A stretch of DNA of 45,019 nucleotides from CAZKKF01 sp964553285 (GCA_964553285.1 CAZKKF010000004.1:1-45019), one strand, 5' to 3'; positions 15,804-23,469 are shown, counted from the stretch's first letter. Translations and numbers: made by a program. Notes: generated from the sequence alone by a model not told the origin.

Positions 15804-17102
15804 ATGAAAATCCTTATGACAGGCGGCGGGACAGGGGGGCACTTTTACCCCATCATCGCCGTGGCGGAATCCATAAGAGAGCTTACCAAAAAGTACAAAC
15901 TGGTGGGAGTGGAGCTTTTTTACATGTCGTCTCATCCCTACAACTCCGGTACTTTGTTTGAGCACGACATCACTTTTATAGGAACCTCGGCCGGGAAAAT
16001 GCGCCGGTATTTTTCTATTCTCAATTTTTTTGATATTTTCCGCACTTTTTTCGGAGTTATAAAATCCGTATGGCAGCTGTTTTCGATTTATCCTGACGTA
16101 GTTTTTGGCAAGGGAGGCTATGCCAGTTTTCCGGCTCTCATGGCCGCAAGGATTCTTGGTATTCCGGTTGTGATACACGAATCTGATACCGTGCCCGGCA
16201 GAACAAACATGTGGGCGGGGAAGTTTGCCAAGCGTGTGGCGGTGTCCTATCCGGAAACAGCCAGATACTTCAAGCCGGAAAAGGTTGTATTTACCGGCCA
16301 GCCGGTGCGCAAAGACATAGCTCATCCTCTCAAAACCGGCGCCAAAGAGTTTTTGAGGCTTGAGGATGCCGCGCCGGTGCTTTTGGTATTGGGCGGATCT
16401 CTCGGAGCAAAAGCCATAAATGACTGCATATTGTCCGCTTTGCCCGAACTGGTGGAAAAATACCAGATAATCCACCAGACCGGCAAATCCAATTTTGAAG
16501 AAGCAAAGATGACCGCCGACTCGATGCTTCTGACCAGTGCTTTCAAAGATCGCTACAAGCCTTTTGGATATCTCAACACCCTGTCCATGCGCATGTCCGC
16601 CGGAGCGGCCGATTTGGTCATCACCCGCGCGGGGTCCGCTTTGTTTGAAGTTGCCGCCTGGGGCAAGCCGTCTATCGTTGTCCCGCTGAGAGAATCAAAC
16701 GGTGATCATCAGATAAAAAACGCTTATGCCTATGCCAGAACCGGCGCGGCCATGGTTATGGAAGAAAAGAACCTTACTGCGCACCTTTTGATATCTGAAA
16801 TAGACAGGATTATGGAAGACAAGCAGATAGCGGAGGAAATGAGCCAGGCGACCGCGAAGTTTTTTGATATTCGCTCGGCGGACAAAATAGCGGAAGAAGT
16901 GGTAAAAATTGCCATAACCCACGGCAAAGGAAGGCGACAAAAGAAAAGCAAAAAAGAGAGCGTACCTGCCACAGAAGAAGCGGCTGCGCCGACTCAGAGC
17001 TCAGAAGAAAATGCCAGAGACTTGACCCTGATAGCACAGGAATCGGCGGACAATACCGTCATGGAAGACTCCATTGCGGGCGAAGAGAACACGACAAAAT
17101 AA
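15804..17102 (+). CDS. murG: Undecaprenyldiphospho-muramoylpentapeptide beta-N-acetylglucosaminyltransferase with charged C-terminal tail
   Basis: This is MurG, which adds GlcNAc to lipid I to give lipid II on the inner membrane face. The first glycine-rich loop (TGGGTGGHFYP) starts at residue 6, the second is VLGGSLGAKAIN, and DHQIKNAYAYA is the nucleotide-sugar loop. The ATG at 15804 is used because it begins directly at the family start; an in-frame ATG at 15786 overlaps the -10 box. At 432 residues it is about 70 longer than usual: a Lys-rich then Glu-rich, low-complexity tail follows the fold (about residues 373-432). Confidence 0.93.
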   Translation: MKILMTGGGTGGHFYPIIAVAESIRELTKKYKLVGVELFYMSSHPYNSGTLFEHDITFIGTSAGKMRRYFSILNFFDIFRTFFGVIKSVWQLFSIYPDVVFGKGGYASFPALMAARILGIPVVIHESDTVPGRTNMWAGKFAKRVAVSYPETARYFKPEKVVFTGQPVRKDIAHPLKTGAKEFLRLEDAAPVLLVLGGSLGAKAINDCILSALPELVEKYQIIHQTGKSNFEEAKMTADSMLLTSAFKDRYKPFGYLNTLSMRMSAGAADLVITRAGSALFEVAAWGKPSIVVPLRESNGDHQIKNAYAYARTGAAMVMEEKNLTAHLLISEIDRIMEDKQIAEEMSQATAKFFDIRSADKIAEEVVKIAITHGKGRRQKKSKKESVPATEEAAAPTQSSEENARDLTLIAQESADNTVMEDSIAGEENTTK

Positions 17103-18448
17103 TGATGAAAATGTATAAAAAACCGGTTGTGCGTATGGCGCCATCGCCCACAGGGACGCTTCATATCGGCACTGCAAGAACAGCCTTGTTTAACTTTTTG
17201 TTTGCCAAAAGATACGGCGGCAAGTTCGTGATGAGAATAGAGGACACCGACAAAGAGAGATCAAAACCGGAGCACGAAGAAGACATTATTTCCGGCTTGA
17301 AGTGGCTCGGTCTTGAGTGGGATGAGTTTTACAGGCAGTCGGAGAGAGGCGATATATATGAGGGTCACATCCAAAGACTTATTGATTCCGGCGCGGCTTA
17401 CATATCAAAGGAAGAAAACTCCGGAGAAGAGGGGAAGCGCAGTGAGGTGATACGTTTTCGCAATCCCGGGCGGGAAGTGGTCTTTACCGATCTGGTGAGA
17501 GGAGAAATAAAATTTGATACCGCAGAACTTGGCGATTTTGTGATAGCCAAAAGCATCAATGAGCCTCTGTATCACTTGGCGGTAGTGGTGGACGACATGG
17601 AAAGCGGCATCACTCATATAATTCGCGGCGAAGATCACATTTCAAATACGCCGCGGCAGATCCTTATACAGGAAGCGCTTGGTGCGGACAGACCGGAATA
17701 TGTACATCTGCCCCTGATACTTGGGCCGGATCGATCAAAGCTTTCAAAGAGGCACGGTGCTACAGCTCTATCTTCTTATCAGGACAGGGGTTTTCTGCCT
17801 CAGACAATGACAAACTATATCGCCATGCTGGGCTGGAATCCGGGCGTGGAAAAAGAGATATATTCGCTTGAGGAATTGCAGGAAATATTCAATCTGGAGC
17901 AAATACAAAAGCACGGAGCGATTTTTAACGAAGAAAAACTTTTATGGATGCAGAAAGAGCACTTGAGAAGCCTGCCTATTGCCTTGCAAACAGAATATGT
18001 CTTGAATGCTTTTGCAAAAAGCGGCAAGGATGTTTCGGCAATGACGGGAGACAAAGGAAGCATAACTCTTTCTGTTACTGAAAGGTATTACACTGTTCAA
18101 GATATTGTTGAAGCGGCCGGGGCAGGGGAGTTTGATTTCTTCTTCGGCAAACCTCAATACACCGGAGATATACTGCTCTGGAAAAAGCAGGAAAAAGGCA
18201 ACGCCTTGGCCGCTCTCAAAAAAGCTCTGGAAGTTATCGCGGATGCTCCTTCATGGGAAAAAGGATCTCTGCAGGAGCTTGTTATGCCGGCGGCCGAAGA
18301 TTTTGGCCGGGGCAATTTTTTGTGGCCTTTGCGAGTGGCTCTGTCCGGCAGGGAAAAATCGCCCGATCCTTTTACCCTCTTGCACATATTTGGAAAAGAA
18401 GAGAGTTTGGATAGAATAGGGAGAGCGATTGCCGGTCTGGCGGAGTAA
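17102..18448 (+). CDS. gltX: Glutamyl-tRNA synthetase
   Basis: The 448-residue class I synthetase charges tRNA-Glu, and in bacteria without GlnRS also tRNA-Gln. APSPTGTLHIGTART is the HIGH region, the GEDHISNTPRQ segment is typical, and KLSKRHG is the KMSKS equivalent. The C-terminal helical anticodon domain is present but somewhat short. It overlaps the murG stop by 1 bp. Two more ATGs within the first four codons are possible starts. Confidence 0.94.
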   Translation: MMKMYKKPVVRMAPSPTGTLHIGTARTALFNFLFAKRYGGKFVMRIEDTDKERSKPEHEEDIISGLKWLGLEWDEFYRQSERGDIYEGHIQRLIDSGAAYISKEENSGEEGKRSEVIRFRNPGREVVFTDLVRGEIKFDTAELGDFVIAKSINEPLYHLAVVVDDMESGITHIIRGEDHISNTPRQILIQEALGADRPEYVHLPLILGPDRSKLSKRHGATALSSYQDRGFLPQTMTNYIAMLGWNPGVEKEIYSLEELQEIFNLEQIQKHGAIFNEEKLLWMQKEHLRSLPIALQTEYVLNAFAKSGKDVSAMTGDKGSITLSVTERYYTVQDIVEAAGAGEFDFFFGKPQYTGDILLWKKQEKGNALAALKKALEVIADAPSWEKGSLQELVMPAAEDFGRGNFLWPLRVALSGREKSPDPFTLLHIFGKEESLDRIGRAIAGLAE

Positions 18449-18460
18449 AACAAAAAGACG

Positions 18461-19774
18461 ATGAAGAAAAAAATTTCATTATCATTACTGTCTTTGTGTT
18501 GTCTCGCGATACTTTTTTCATATACCGTTGCGCCCTACCACGAATCACTGAAGGCTCTCACTGTTAGCGAGCTTCAGTCAATGATAGACGCCAAGAGCAA
18601 GGAACGGCAGGAACTTGAAGAAGAAAAACGCAGGCTGGAGTCTGTCATTGCCACAACGGCCCAGGAAGCCCAGACCCTTCAGAGCGCCGTCAGGTCACTT
18701 GATAACACCATTTCCAAACTCAATAACGACATCAAGATTACCCAGACAAAAATAGGCGCTACAGAATACGACATCACCCGTCTTGGTATTTTGATAGAGG
18801 AAACGGAAGCTTCAATTTCTGTCGGGAGGGAAGCGGTGGCGGAGAGCCTGAGAAGACTTTATGAAGCGGGGGAGTCTTCCCTCATAGAAACAGTGCTTTC
18901 AAACCAGACCCTGTCCGAGGCTTTTGACGGAACACAGAGTGCCAGCCGTTTCCAGGAGGAGCTTAGGAGCCATATAGCGGGCCTTCGCGAATCCAAAAGC
19001 ATAATGGAGGGCCGTCAAAAAGAGTCTGTAACTCAAAGGGCCATGCTTTCCGAATATCAGACAGACCTGCGCGACCAGCAGCAGGTGGTGGCCCAAAACC
19101 AGACAGCCAAGAAAAATCTGCTGGAAGAAACCCAAAGCAGAGAGGCCGAGTACAGGGCCATGCTAAATCAAATAATAGAAAGAGGTCGGCAATTCGAGCA
19201 GGAGCTTTTTGAATATCAAACCCAGCTGCAATATATCCTTGATCCGGCGAGCATCCCTAGGGCAAGATCCGGCGTGCTTTCCTGGCCCTTGGACTCGGTA
19301 TTCATAACCCAGCGCTTTGGCGCCACGGTGGATGCCAAGAGGCTTTATGTGTCGGGCACCCACAACGGCATAGACCTGAGAGCTACCATGGGTACTCCTG
19401 TGAAGGCGGCTCTCTCCGGAGTGGTGTCGGGAGTCGGCAACACCGATGACCAGCGCGGTTGCTACTCCTATGGCAGATGGATCCTCATAGACCACGGCAA
19501 CGGTCTGTCTTCTCTCTACGCGCATCTTTCGGCCTCCAGGGTTACCAAGGGCCAGGTAGTGGCAACTGGCCAGGTTATAGGCATGTCAGGCGGCCAGCCG
19601 GGCACGCCCGGAGCCGGCTATTCCACCGGGCCTCATCTGCACTTCGGGCTTTACGCCACCGAGGGTGTTGAGGTGAGCCGATATGTCTCCAGCAGTTTCT
19701 GCAAAAACGTGGACGTGCCTCTTGCTCCGCCTTCGGCATACCTTGACCCCATGTCATATTTGCCGCCGCTCTGA
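18461..19774 (+). CDS. Coiled-coil M23 (LytM-type) murein endopeptidase
   Basis: A 437-residue exported protein with an EnvC-like layout. An N-terminal signal or anchor segment (about 7-25) precedes a long coiled coil (about 33-265) and a C-terminal peptidase M23 domain. The zinc and catalytic residues are kept: HNGIDL, LYAHLS and GPHLHFGLY, so unlike E. coli EnvC it should be an active peptidoglycan endopeptidase. It follows gltX by 12 bp at the end of the wall-synthesis run; a role in division-site hydrolysis is inferred. Confidence 0.88.
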   Translation: MKKKISLSLLSLCCLAILFSYTVAPYHESLKALTVSELQSMIDAKSKERQELEEEKRRLESVIATTAQEAQTLQSAVRSLDNTISKLNNDIKITQTKIGATEYDITRLGILIEETEASISVGREAVAESLRRLYEAGESSLIETVLSNQTLSEAFDGTQSASRFQEELRSHIAGLRESKSIMEGRQKESVTQRAMLSEYQTDLRDQQQVVAQNQTAKKNLLEETQSREAEYRAMLNQIIERGRQFEQELFEYQTQLQYILDPASIPRARSGVLSWPLDSVFITQRFGATVDAKRLYVSGTHNGIDLRATMGTPVKAALSGVVSGVGNTDDQRGCYSYGRWILIDHGNGLSSLYAHLSASRVTKGQVVATGQVIGMSGGQPGTPGAGYSTGPHLHFGLYATEGVEVSRYVSSSFCKNVDVPLAPPSAYLDPMSYLPPL

Positions 19775-19787
19775 TATAAGTGATAAA

Positions 19788-20045
19788 ATGACTCCGATGA
19801 TCCGAAAGACTCCCGGCAACGAAAAAGGCTTCATAGAGACCATCATACTTTTGGTCATAGCTTTTCTTATACTGAAATATTCTTTTGACTTTGACATAAT
19901 CGCCACCTTAAAAAACGAAGGCATCGGCGGCGTACTTTCAAAAGGTTTTGGCGTAATAAAGCATATCTATACAGAATATATTTCCCGCATGGTAAGCTAC
20001 TTGTTTGACCTGTTTAGAACCAGTCCGAATCCGCCGACCACATAA
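19788..20045 (+). CDS. Small membrane protein of unknown function
   Basis: An 85-residue protein with one hydrophobic segment near residues 15-30 (GFIETIILLVIAFLIL), followed by a short soluble region with two amphipathic stretches. I do not recognise a named family; proteins with the same IETIILLVIAFLILKY-type segment recur as hypotheticals in Parcubacteria-like genomes. The ATG at 19788 is used since it begins the plausible N-terminus; the frame is open further upstream into the M23 gene. Confidence 0.6.
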   Translation: MTPMIRKTPGNEKGFIETIILLVIAFLILKYSFDFDIIATLKNEGIGGVLSKGFGVIKHIYTEYISRMVSYLFDLFRTSPNPPTT

Positions 20046-20070
20046 CAGTCAGAAAGAGAGAACAAACCGC

Positions 20071-20175
20071 ATGAACGGAAAGAAAGTACTATTTTTTATA
20101 TTATTGCCTTTGTACGGCCCTCTGTATCTATTTCTCAACAAGACCGGAGAATGGTGGGAAGGTTTACTTGATTAG
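20071..20175 (+). CDS. Very small hydrophobic protein (34 residues)
   Basis: ATG at 20071 to TAG at 20173-20175 encodes 34 residues, basic at the start (MNGKK), then a hydrophobic stretch with paired Pro-Leu-Tyr repeats (PLYGPLYLF), then an acidic amphipathic tail (NKTGEWWEGLLD). It looks like a single-pass micro-membrane protein co-transcribed with the preceding 85-residue membrane protein, 25 bp upstream. No Shine-Dalgarno site. It could be a chance ORF; the ordered charge-hydrophobic-charge layout argues for a real gene. Confidence 0.4.
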   Translation: MNGKKVLFFILLPLYGPLYLFLNKTGEWWEGLLD

Positions 20176-20259
20176 CCTGTGTTTAATGTCGTGTAATCTA
20201 TATTGTGCGACATGGTGTGGGGAGAGCCTGTAAAGTTATCCCCAACCGGCAAAATCGGT

Positions 20260-20265
20260 TATAAT
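20260..20265 (+). promoter_or_regulatory. -10 element of the dsbA-like gene
   Basis: TATAAT lies 10 nt before the ATG at 20276. An inverted repeat AACCG/CGGTT with a 7-nt loop (20244-20260) abuts it. The ATG at 20264 lies inside the -10 box and cannot be the start. Confidence 0.5.
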
Positions 20266-20275
20266 GGCGGGCACT

Positions 20276-20932
20276 ATGAAAAAAATAAATTCCTGGACGA
20301 TTGGTTTTGGCGTGCTTCTTATCGGGGCCTTGGCGGTAATCGCTTTTTCCGGAAAAGGGGCCGGCGGAGGGGTTTTGACGGGAGAGGCGGCCCTCCTCTA
20401 CCCCGTGGAGGCGGGAGAGCATACCAAGGGCGCGGAGAACCCTGTGGTAACTTTGGTTGAATACAGCGACTTCCAGTGTCCGGCCTGCGCCGCGTACGCG
20501 CCCGTAGTGGCACAGCTTATAGCAGAGTTTAGCGACAGCCTCGCTTTGGTATATAGACACTTCCCTCTTAGAGCGATACACCCCAACGCCGAGATGGCCG
20601 GACGCGCGGCGGAAGCGGCCGCAAAACAGGGTGCCTTCTTTGCCATGCACGATGCCCTATTTGCCACCCAGTCCGAATGGTCAAGAATGCCCAACCCGCA
20701 AGCCACTTTCGTCTCCCATGCTGAACTGCTAGGCCTTGATGCCGAGCGCTTCCTTGAAGACATGAAATCAGACGAGGCCGGAAACGCCGTGGCCGAAAAT
20801 GAGAGACAGGCCCGCGCCATGAGGCTAAGCGGCACCCCGACCTTCTACCTCAACGGCAGGCTTATAAGCAACCCTGCCTCTTACGAAGCTTTTCGCGCCC
20901 TCATAGAAGCGGAAATAGCCGCCGCCAACTAA
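20276..20932 (+). CDS. DsbA-like thioredoxin-fold disulfide oxidoreductase
   Basis: This 218-residue protein begins with a signal anchor (MKKINSW, then a hydrophobic segment to about residue 24) and continues with a DsbA-type thioredoxin fold. The active site is QCPACA (Cys68, Cys71); the cis-Pro loop reads SGTPTFYLNG. It should introduce disulfides into exported proteins. The next gene, 1 bp away, is a VKOR homologue that would reoxidise it, a known partnership replacing DsbB. Four other reading starts upstream are excluded by the promoter position. Confidence 0.88.
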   Translation: MKKINSWTIGFGVLLIGALAVIAFSGKGAGGGVLTGEAALLYPVEAGEHTKGAENPVVTLVEYSDFQCPACAAYAPVVAQLIAEFSDSLALVYRHFPLRAIHPNAEMAGRAAEAAAKQGAFFAMHDALFATQSEWSRMPNPQATFVSHAELLGLDAERFLEDMKSDEAGNAVAENERQARAMRLSGTPTFYLNGRLISNPASYEAFRALIEAEIAAAN

Positions 20933-20933
20933 T

Positions 20934-21398
20934 ATGCAAGACAAAAAGAAAGCTATTCTTCTGATAGCCCTTATTGTCCTGTCGGGCCTCGGTTTTCTGG
21001 ACTCGCTCTTTCTCTCCGTTGAACATGCAAGAGGCGTTATTCCCCCCTGCGACCCGCGCTTCAAGTGCGACGTGGTAACCACCAGCGAATATTCAAAGCT
21101 CTTCGGTATCATCCCCCTGCCCTATCTGGGGCTGGCCTACTACCTGACAATCTTCGTAGGCTCTATCCTGCTCAAGGAAAGGCCCGGCTTGGAGAAAAAG
21201 ATTGCCAACGCCCTGCTTGCCGTATCGGGAATGGGCCTCGTAGCCTCCTCGTACTTCACCTACATACAGGCAATGATTCTTGAGGCCTGGTGTCCGTACT
21301 GCATTGCCTCTGCAGTTTTTACCACCCTCTTTTTCCTGACGGCGCTCTTTTTCCGGAAGTCCCTGCAAAAAACAGACACACAAAAACCCTTCGCCTAA
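20934..21398 (+). CDS. Vitamin K epoxide reductase (VKOR) family protein
   Basis: The 154-residue integral membrane protein with four helices belongs to the VKOR family, which passes electrons from DsbA-like partners to quinone. The loop cysteine pair is Cys39/Cys45 (CDPRFKC), followed by the TTSEYS and PLPYLGLAYY signature; the quinone-side pair is CPYC (120-123). It follows the DsbA-like gene by 1 bp and ends at a strong terminator, so the two form a self-contained disulfide-forming unit. Confidence 0.92.
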   Translation: MQDKKKAILLIALIVLSGLGFLDSLFLSVEHARGVIPPCDPRFKCDVVTTSEYSKLFGIIPLPYLGLAYYLTIFVGSILLKERPGLEKKIANALLAVSGMGLVASSYFTYIQAMILEAWCPYCIASAVFTTLFFLTALFFRKSLQKTDTQKPFA

Positions 21399-21412
21399 AG
21401 CGAAGGGTTTTT
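21383..21412 (+). terminator. Intrinsic terminator after the dsbA-VKOR unit
   Basis: An inverted repeat of about 12 bp (AAAAACCCTTCG against CGAAGGGTTTTT) with a 6-7 nt loop ends in a T-run. It overlaps the last codons of the VKOR gene. Confidence 0.88.
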
Positions 21413-21451
21413 GCTCTGCTCTCTATTTACGGCAAAGCCGTTGAGGGCAAT

Positions 21452-21931
21452 TTAGCGAGCCATGGCGATTTCCGCCTTAGCCCAACAGGGGGAGGAAGAA
21501 AGCCAAGGGCGAGCACCTTCCCTCTCATAGAGGTATCGGGCATAAGCCATGTTTCCTTCCAAGGTGTGAACGTCATACCCAAGCTTTCGTGATGTCTCAA
21601 GGTGATACCATTCGTTGATCTGCATCACACCGACATCGTAGGAGTTGACCTCGCCACGCAATATCCTTCCTGTTCTGTTGTCAATGTGTCTGAACCGTGA
21701 TTCACAGTAGGCCACTCTAACCATAACCGGAATATCTGCAAAGTACTCTTCTACTGACTCCTGCACGGTTTTTGGCTTGTTCTCTGCCTTTTCCACTACC
21801 GCGACCGGCTGAACCGATACCGGGGTGGCAGAACTGACAGCTCCGGCATTAAACCCGGAAACAGCCGCAAGCAATCCAATCGAAGCTAAAGATAAAATAA
21901 GCCTTTTTCTTAGATGGTAAACCTCTCCCAA
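21452..21931 (-). CDS. Exported lytic transglycosylase-like (SLT/lysozyme-fold) protein
   Basis: This 159-residue protein has a basic N-terminus and signal segment (about 9-30), a Val/Ala-rich linker and a compact lysozyme-like domain. AYCESRFRH holds the catalytic Glu (Glu77), and YDVGVMQINEWYH and YARYLYER match the SLT pattern. It should cleave peptidoglycan. The start is a TTG at 21931, just after a hairpin; GGGAGAGG lies inside the first codons, so the exact start is uncertain. A full promoter lies upstream at 21966-21994. Confidence 0.75.
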   Translation of the reverse strand: MGEVYHLRKRLILSLASIGLLAAVSGFNAGAVSSATPVSVQPVAVVEKAENKPKTVQESVEEYFADIPVMVRVAYCESRFRHIDNRTGRILRGEVNSYDVGVMQINEWYHLETSRKLGYDVHTLEGNMAYARYLYEREGARPWLSSSPCWAKAEIAMAR

Positions 21932-21938
21932 AACAAAA

Positions 21939-21956
21939 GCCCAGCGACTACTGGAC
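21939..21956 (-). other. Hairpin at the 5' end of the transglycosylase mRNA
   Basis: On the minus strand GTCCAG (21956-21951) pairs with CTGGGC (21944-21939) across a 6-nt loop, followed by TTTTGTTTT. With the transcription start expected near 21959, the hairpin would form right at the 5' end. It looks like a small terminator or attenuator, or a stabilising 5' stem. Confidence 0.4.
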
Positions 21957-21965
21957 TTATCTCTA

Positions 21966-21994
21966 TTGTAGCAAACTTCAAAAAGAAAGTCAAG
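21966..21994 (-). promoter_or_regulatory. Sigma70-type promoter of the transglycosylase gene
   Basis: On the minus strand TTGACT (21994-21989) and TACAAT (21971-21966) have an exact 17-bp spacer, one of the best consensus promoters in the window. Confidence 0.75.
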
Positions 21995-22029
21995 TGATGA
22001 AATTGTCTTTCCACCTATAATACGGCTCT

Positions 22030-22165
22030 ACAAAGCCCTATTATTGCCATTACCAAACAACAAATTTTGGGGCTTGTCCAAGGCCTCCCCTGCCCTACCC
22101 ACCGGATGGCCCGCAATCCGGCAAAAGTACCAAAATAGGCACCCTTTCCAAGCGCCGTGCGGGGC
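22030..22165. other. Non-coding stretch with three consecutive hairpins
   Basis: The 175 bp between the transglycosylase promoter and the stop of the next gene (21995-22169) hold no credible ORF. Read on the minus strand they contain GGCGC/GTGCC followed by TATTTT (a possible terminator for the 22170-22628 gene), CCGGAT/ATCCGG with an 8-nt loop, and a longer GGGG...CCCC stem with an inner CTTG/CAAG. No known RNA family was recognised; SRP RNA, RNase P RNA and tmRNA hallmarks were looked for and not found. Confidence 0.3.
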
Positions 22166-22169
22166 AAAA

Positions 22170-22628
22170 TCACTCTAATCCGGGGCAATTGCTGGCCGGA
22201 GTATAGCCTCTAAGCCTCGCTTCGGCCGCCGTTTTGAAATAAATCTTGTTCTCTTCTTTTATTTGCTTGGCTCCGGAACACCAGGTGAAGTGGTATCTCG
22301 CGCCGGACTTTGAAGCCACAATATCCCCAAGTGCCACGGGCGCACTTGCTCCGGCAGACCCTCCGGCCTGCTGTGCCCCTCCTATGCGGCTCTCATATAC
22401 CGAGACCTGCGGCCGGCTCTCCTCATAAACTGATACCCTGCCCAGGCCAAATCCGGCGGTAAATATCAAAATAACAGCCAAAAATCTTGCCGCCCTTTCC
22501 AAAACGGGCTTATACGAGGAGGCCGGGGCAACAGGCTTTTCCAAGTCCTCGAGCCCCATATCCCCTTCCTCGGGCAAATCTCCCATACCCGCAAAGCTCT
22601 TGATTTTTGACCATTGTTCCTGTATCAT
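22170..22628 (-). CDS. Membrane-anchored protein with Ada-like small metal-binding domain
   Basis: A 152-residue protein: acidic cytoplasmic N-terminus, one membrane segment (about residues 53-70 in the AVILIFTAGFGLG region), a Ser/Gly/Ala-rich linker and a C-terminal mini-domain. The mini-domain (YHFTWCSGAKQIKEENKIYF, then EARLRGYTPASNC) resembles the Ada methyl-phosphotriester/zinc fold, with two cysteines and a histidine visible, and is common at the C-termini of CPR envelope proteins. Function is not known. The ATG at 22628 follows TAGAAT by 10 nt; in-frame sequence further upstream reaches into the promoter. Confidence 0.65.
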   Translation of the reverse strand: MIQEQWSKIKSFAGMGDLPEEGDMGLEDLEKPVAPASSYKPVLERAARFLAVILIFTAGFGLGRVSVYEESRPQVSVYESRIGGAQQAGGSAGASAPVALGDIVASKSGARYHFTWCSGAKQIKEENKIYFKTAAEARLRGYTPASNCPGLE

Positions 22629-22663
22629 ACTTACCCGTATTCTAGCAGGAAAATATATAATAT

Positions 22664-22936
22664 ATGGCAACAAAAAAGGCCGCCGGAACAAGTAAGAACG
22701 GCCGAGATTCAAATCCGAAATACCTGGGCGTCAAAGTAAACCCCGGAGCCTATGCAGGCGAGGGCGCTGTTTTGGTGCGCCAGAGAGGCACAAACATAGT
22801 CCCGGGCGAAAACGTAGGCCTTGGCAATGATCACACCCTCTTTGCCCTAAAGGGAGGCATCGTGCACAGGGGCACCAAGAGGTTCACCCATTTTGACGGC
22901 ACAAAAAAGAACAAGACCGTCTTTCATGTAAGGTAA
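22664..22936 (+). CDS. rpmA: 50S ribosomal protein L27
   Basis: The 90-residue product is L27, whose N-terminus reaches the peptidyl-transferase centre. MATKKAAGTSKNGRDS and the later GNVHTLFA-type segment (here GNDHTLFALKGGIVHRG) identify it. Unusually it is not next to rplU: rplU lies 5.6 kb away on the other strand. It has an AT-rich upstream region shared with the divergent Ada-like gene, with TATTCT (22638-22643) and TTGTTC 18 bp before it as a possible promoter. It ends at a terminator shared with rplI. Confidence 0.95.
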   Translation: MATKKAAGTSKNGRDSNPKYLGVKVNPGAYAGEGAVLVRQRGTNIVPGENVGLGNDHTLFALKGGIVHRGTKRFTHFDGTKKNKTVFHVR

Positions 22937-22950
22937 TTACCCTTCTCCCA

Positions 22951-22985
22951 AAAGAAAACCCCCGGCTTAGCCGGGGGTTTTCTTT
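22951..22985. terminator. Bidirectional terminator between rpmA and rplI
   Basis: A 12-bp inverted repeat (AAAACCCCCGGC against GCCGGGGGTTTT, 3-nt loop) with A and T runs on both sides sits between the convergent genes rpmA (+) and rplI (-) and can serve both. Confidence 0.9.
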
Positions 22986-23427
22986 ACTCTGCCTCTACCA
23001 CTAGCTTCAAACTGCCGGTTATATTGCCGTCAGATACCTTTATGGTGTGTTCACCCGTAGTCTTTACCGACCCCTCAAGCACGATCATCTCCGCCGGAAT
23101 ATCCACGCCGACAGACTGCTGTATGGCATCGGTGATGTCCTGGGCCTTTATGGAAGCAAAAAGATGCCCCTCTTTGTTGGCTTTGGCTTTTATCATCGCC
23201 TCCCTGCCCTCCAGGCTTTTCACATTGGCTTCCAGAAGCTTGGTGTTTATTTGCTCTTTGGCCGCACTTTCCGCCTTCATGGCATTCACATTGGCAAGGT
23301 TCTTATCTGTTGCCGGAATCGCGTATTTGCGCGGTATAAGCATGTTCATGGCATGTCCGTCCGACACATCCACCACATCAAACTTCCTTCCTATTTTGGG
23401 CACGTTGGCCATCAATATAACTTTCAT
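22984..23427 (-). CDS. rplI: 50S ribosomal protein L9
   Basis: The 147-residue product is L9, an elongated protein of the L1 stalk base. The N-terminal domain (MKVILMANVPKIGRKFDVVDVSDGHAMNMLIPRKYA) is highly typical; a helical connector and the C-terminal domain follow. Its presence matters for taxonomy because several CPR lineages have been reported to lack L9. A promoter TTGACT-18 bp-TTTAAT lies upstream (23465-23436, minus), 8 nt from the ATG, so the leader is close to zero. Confidence 0.95.
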   Translation of the reverse strand: MKVILMANVPKIGRKFDVVDVSDGHAMNMLIPRKYAIPATDKNLANVNAMKAESAAKEQINTKLLEANVKSLEGREAMIKAKANKEGHLFASIKAQDITDAIQQSVGVDIPAEMIVLEGSVKTTGEHTIKVSDGNITGSLKLVVEAE

Positions 23428-23435
23428 ATATGGGT

Positions 23436-23465
23436 ATTAAAGCAGTCCGGCCCTCTTTTAGTCAA
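23436..23465 (-). promoter_or_regulatory. Promoter of rplI
   Basis: On the minus strand TTGACT (23465-23460) and TTTAAT (23441-23436) with an 18-bp spacer; the -10 box ends 8 nt before the ATG. Confidence 0.6.
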
Positions 23466-23469
23466 ACTT

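Noticed and set aside
20231..20243. DnaA box near the dsbA promoter (TTATCCCCA)
   Set aside because: One mismatch to TTATCCACA and no cluster of further boxes nearby.
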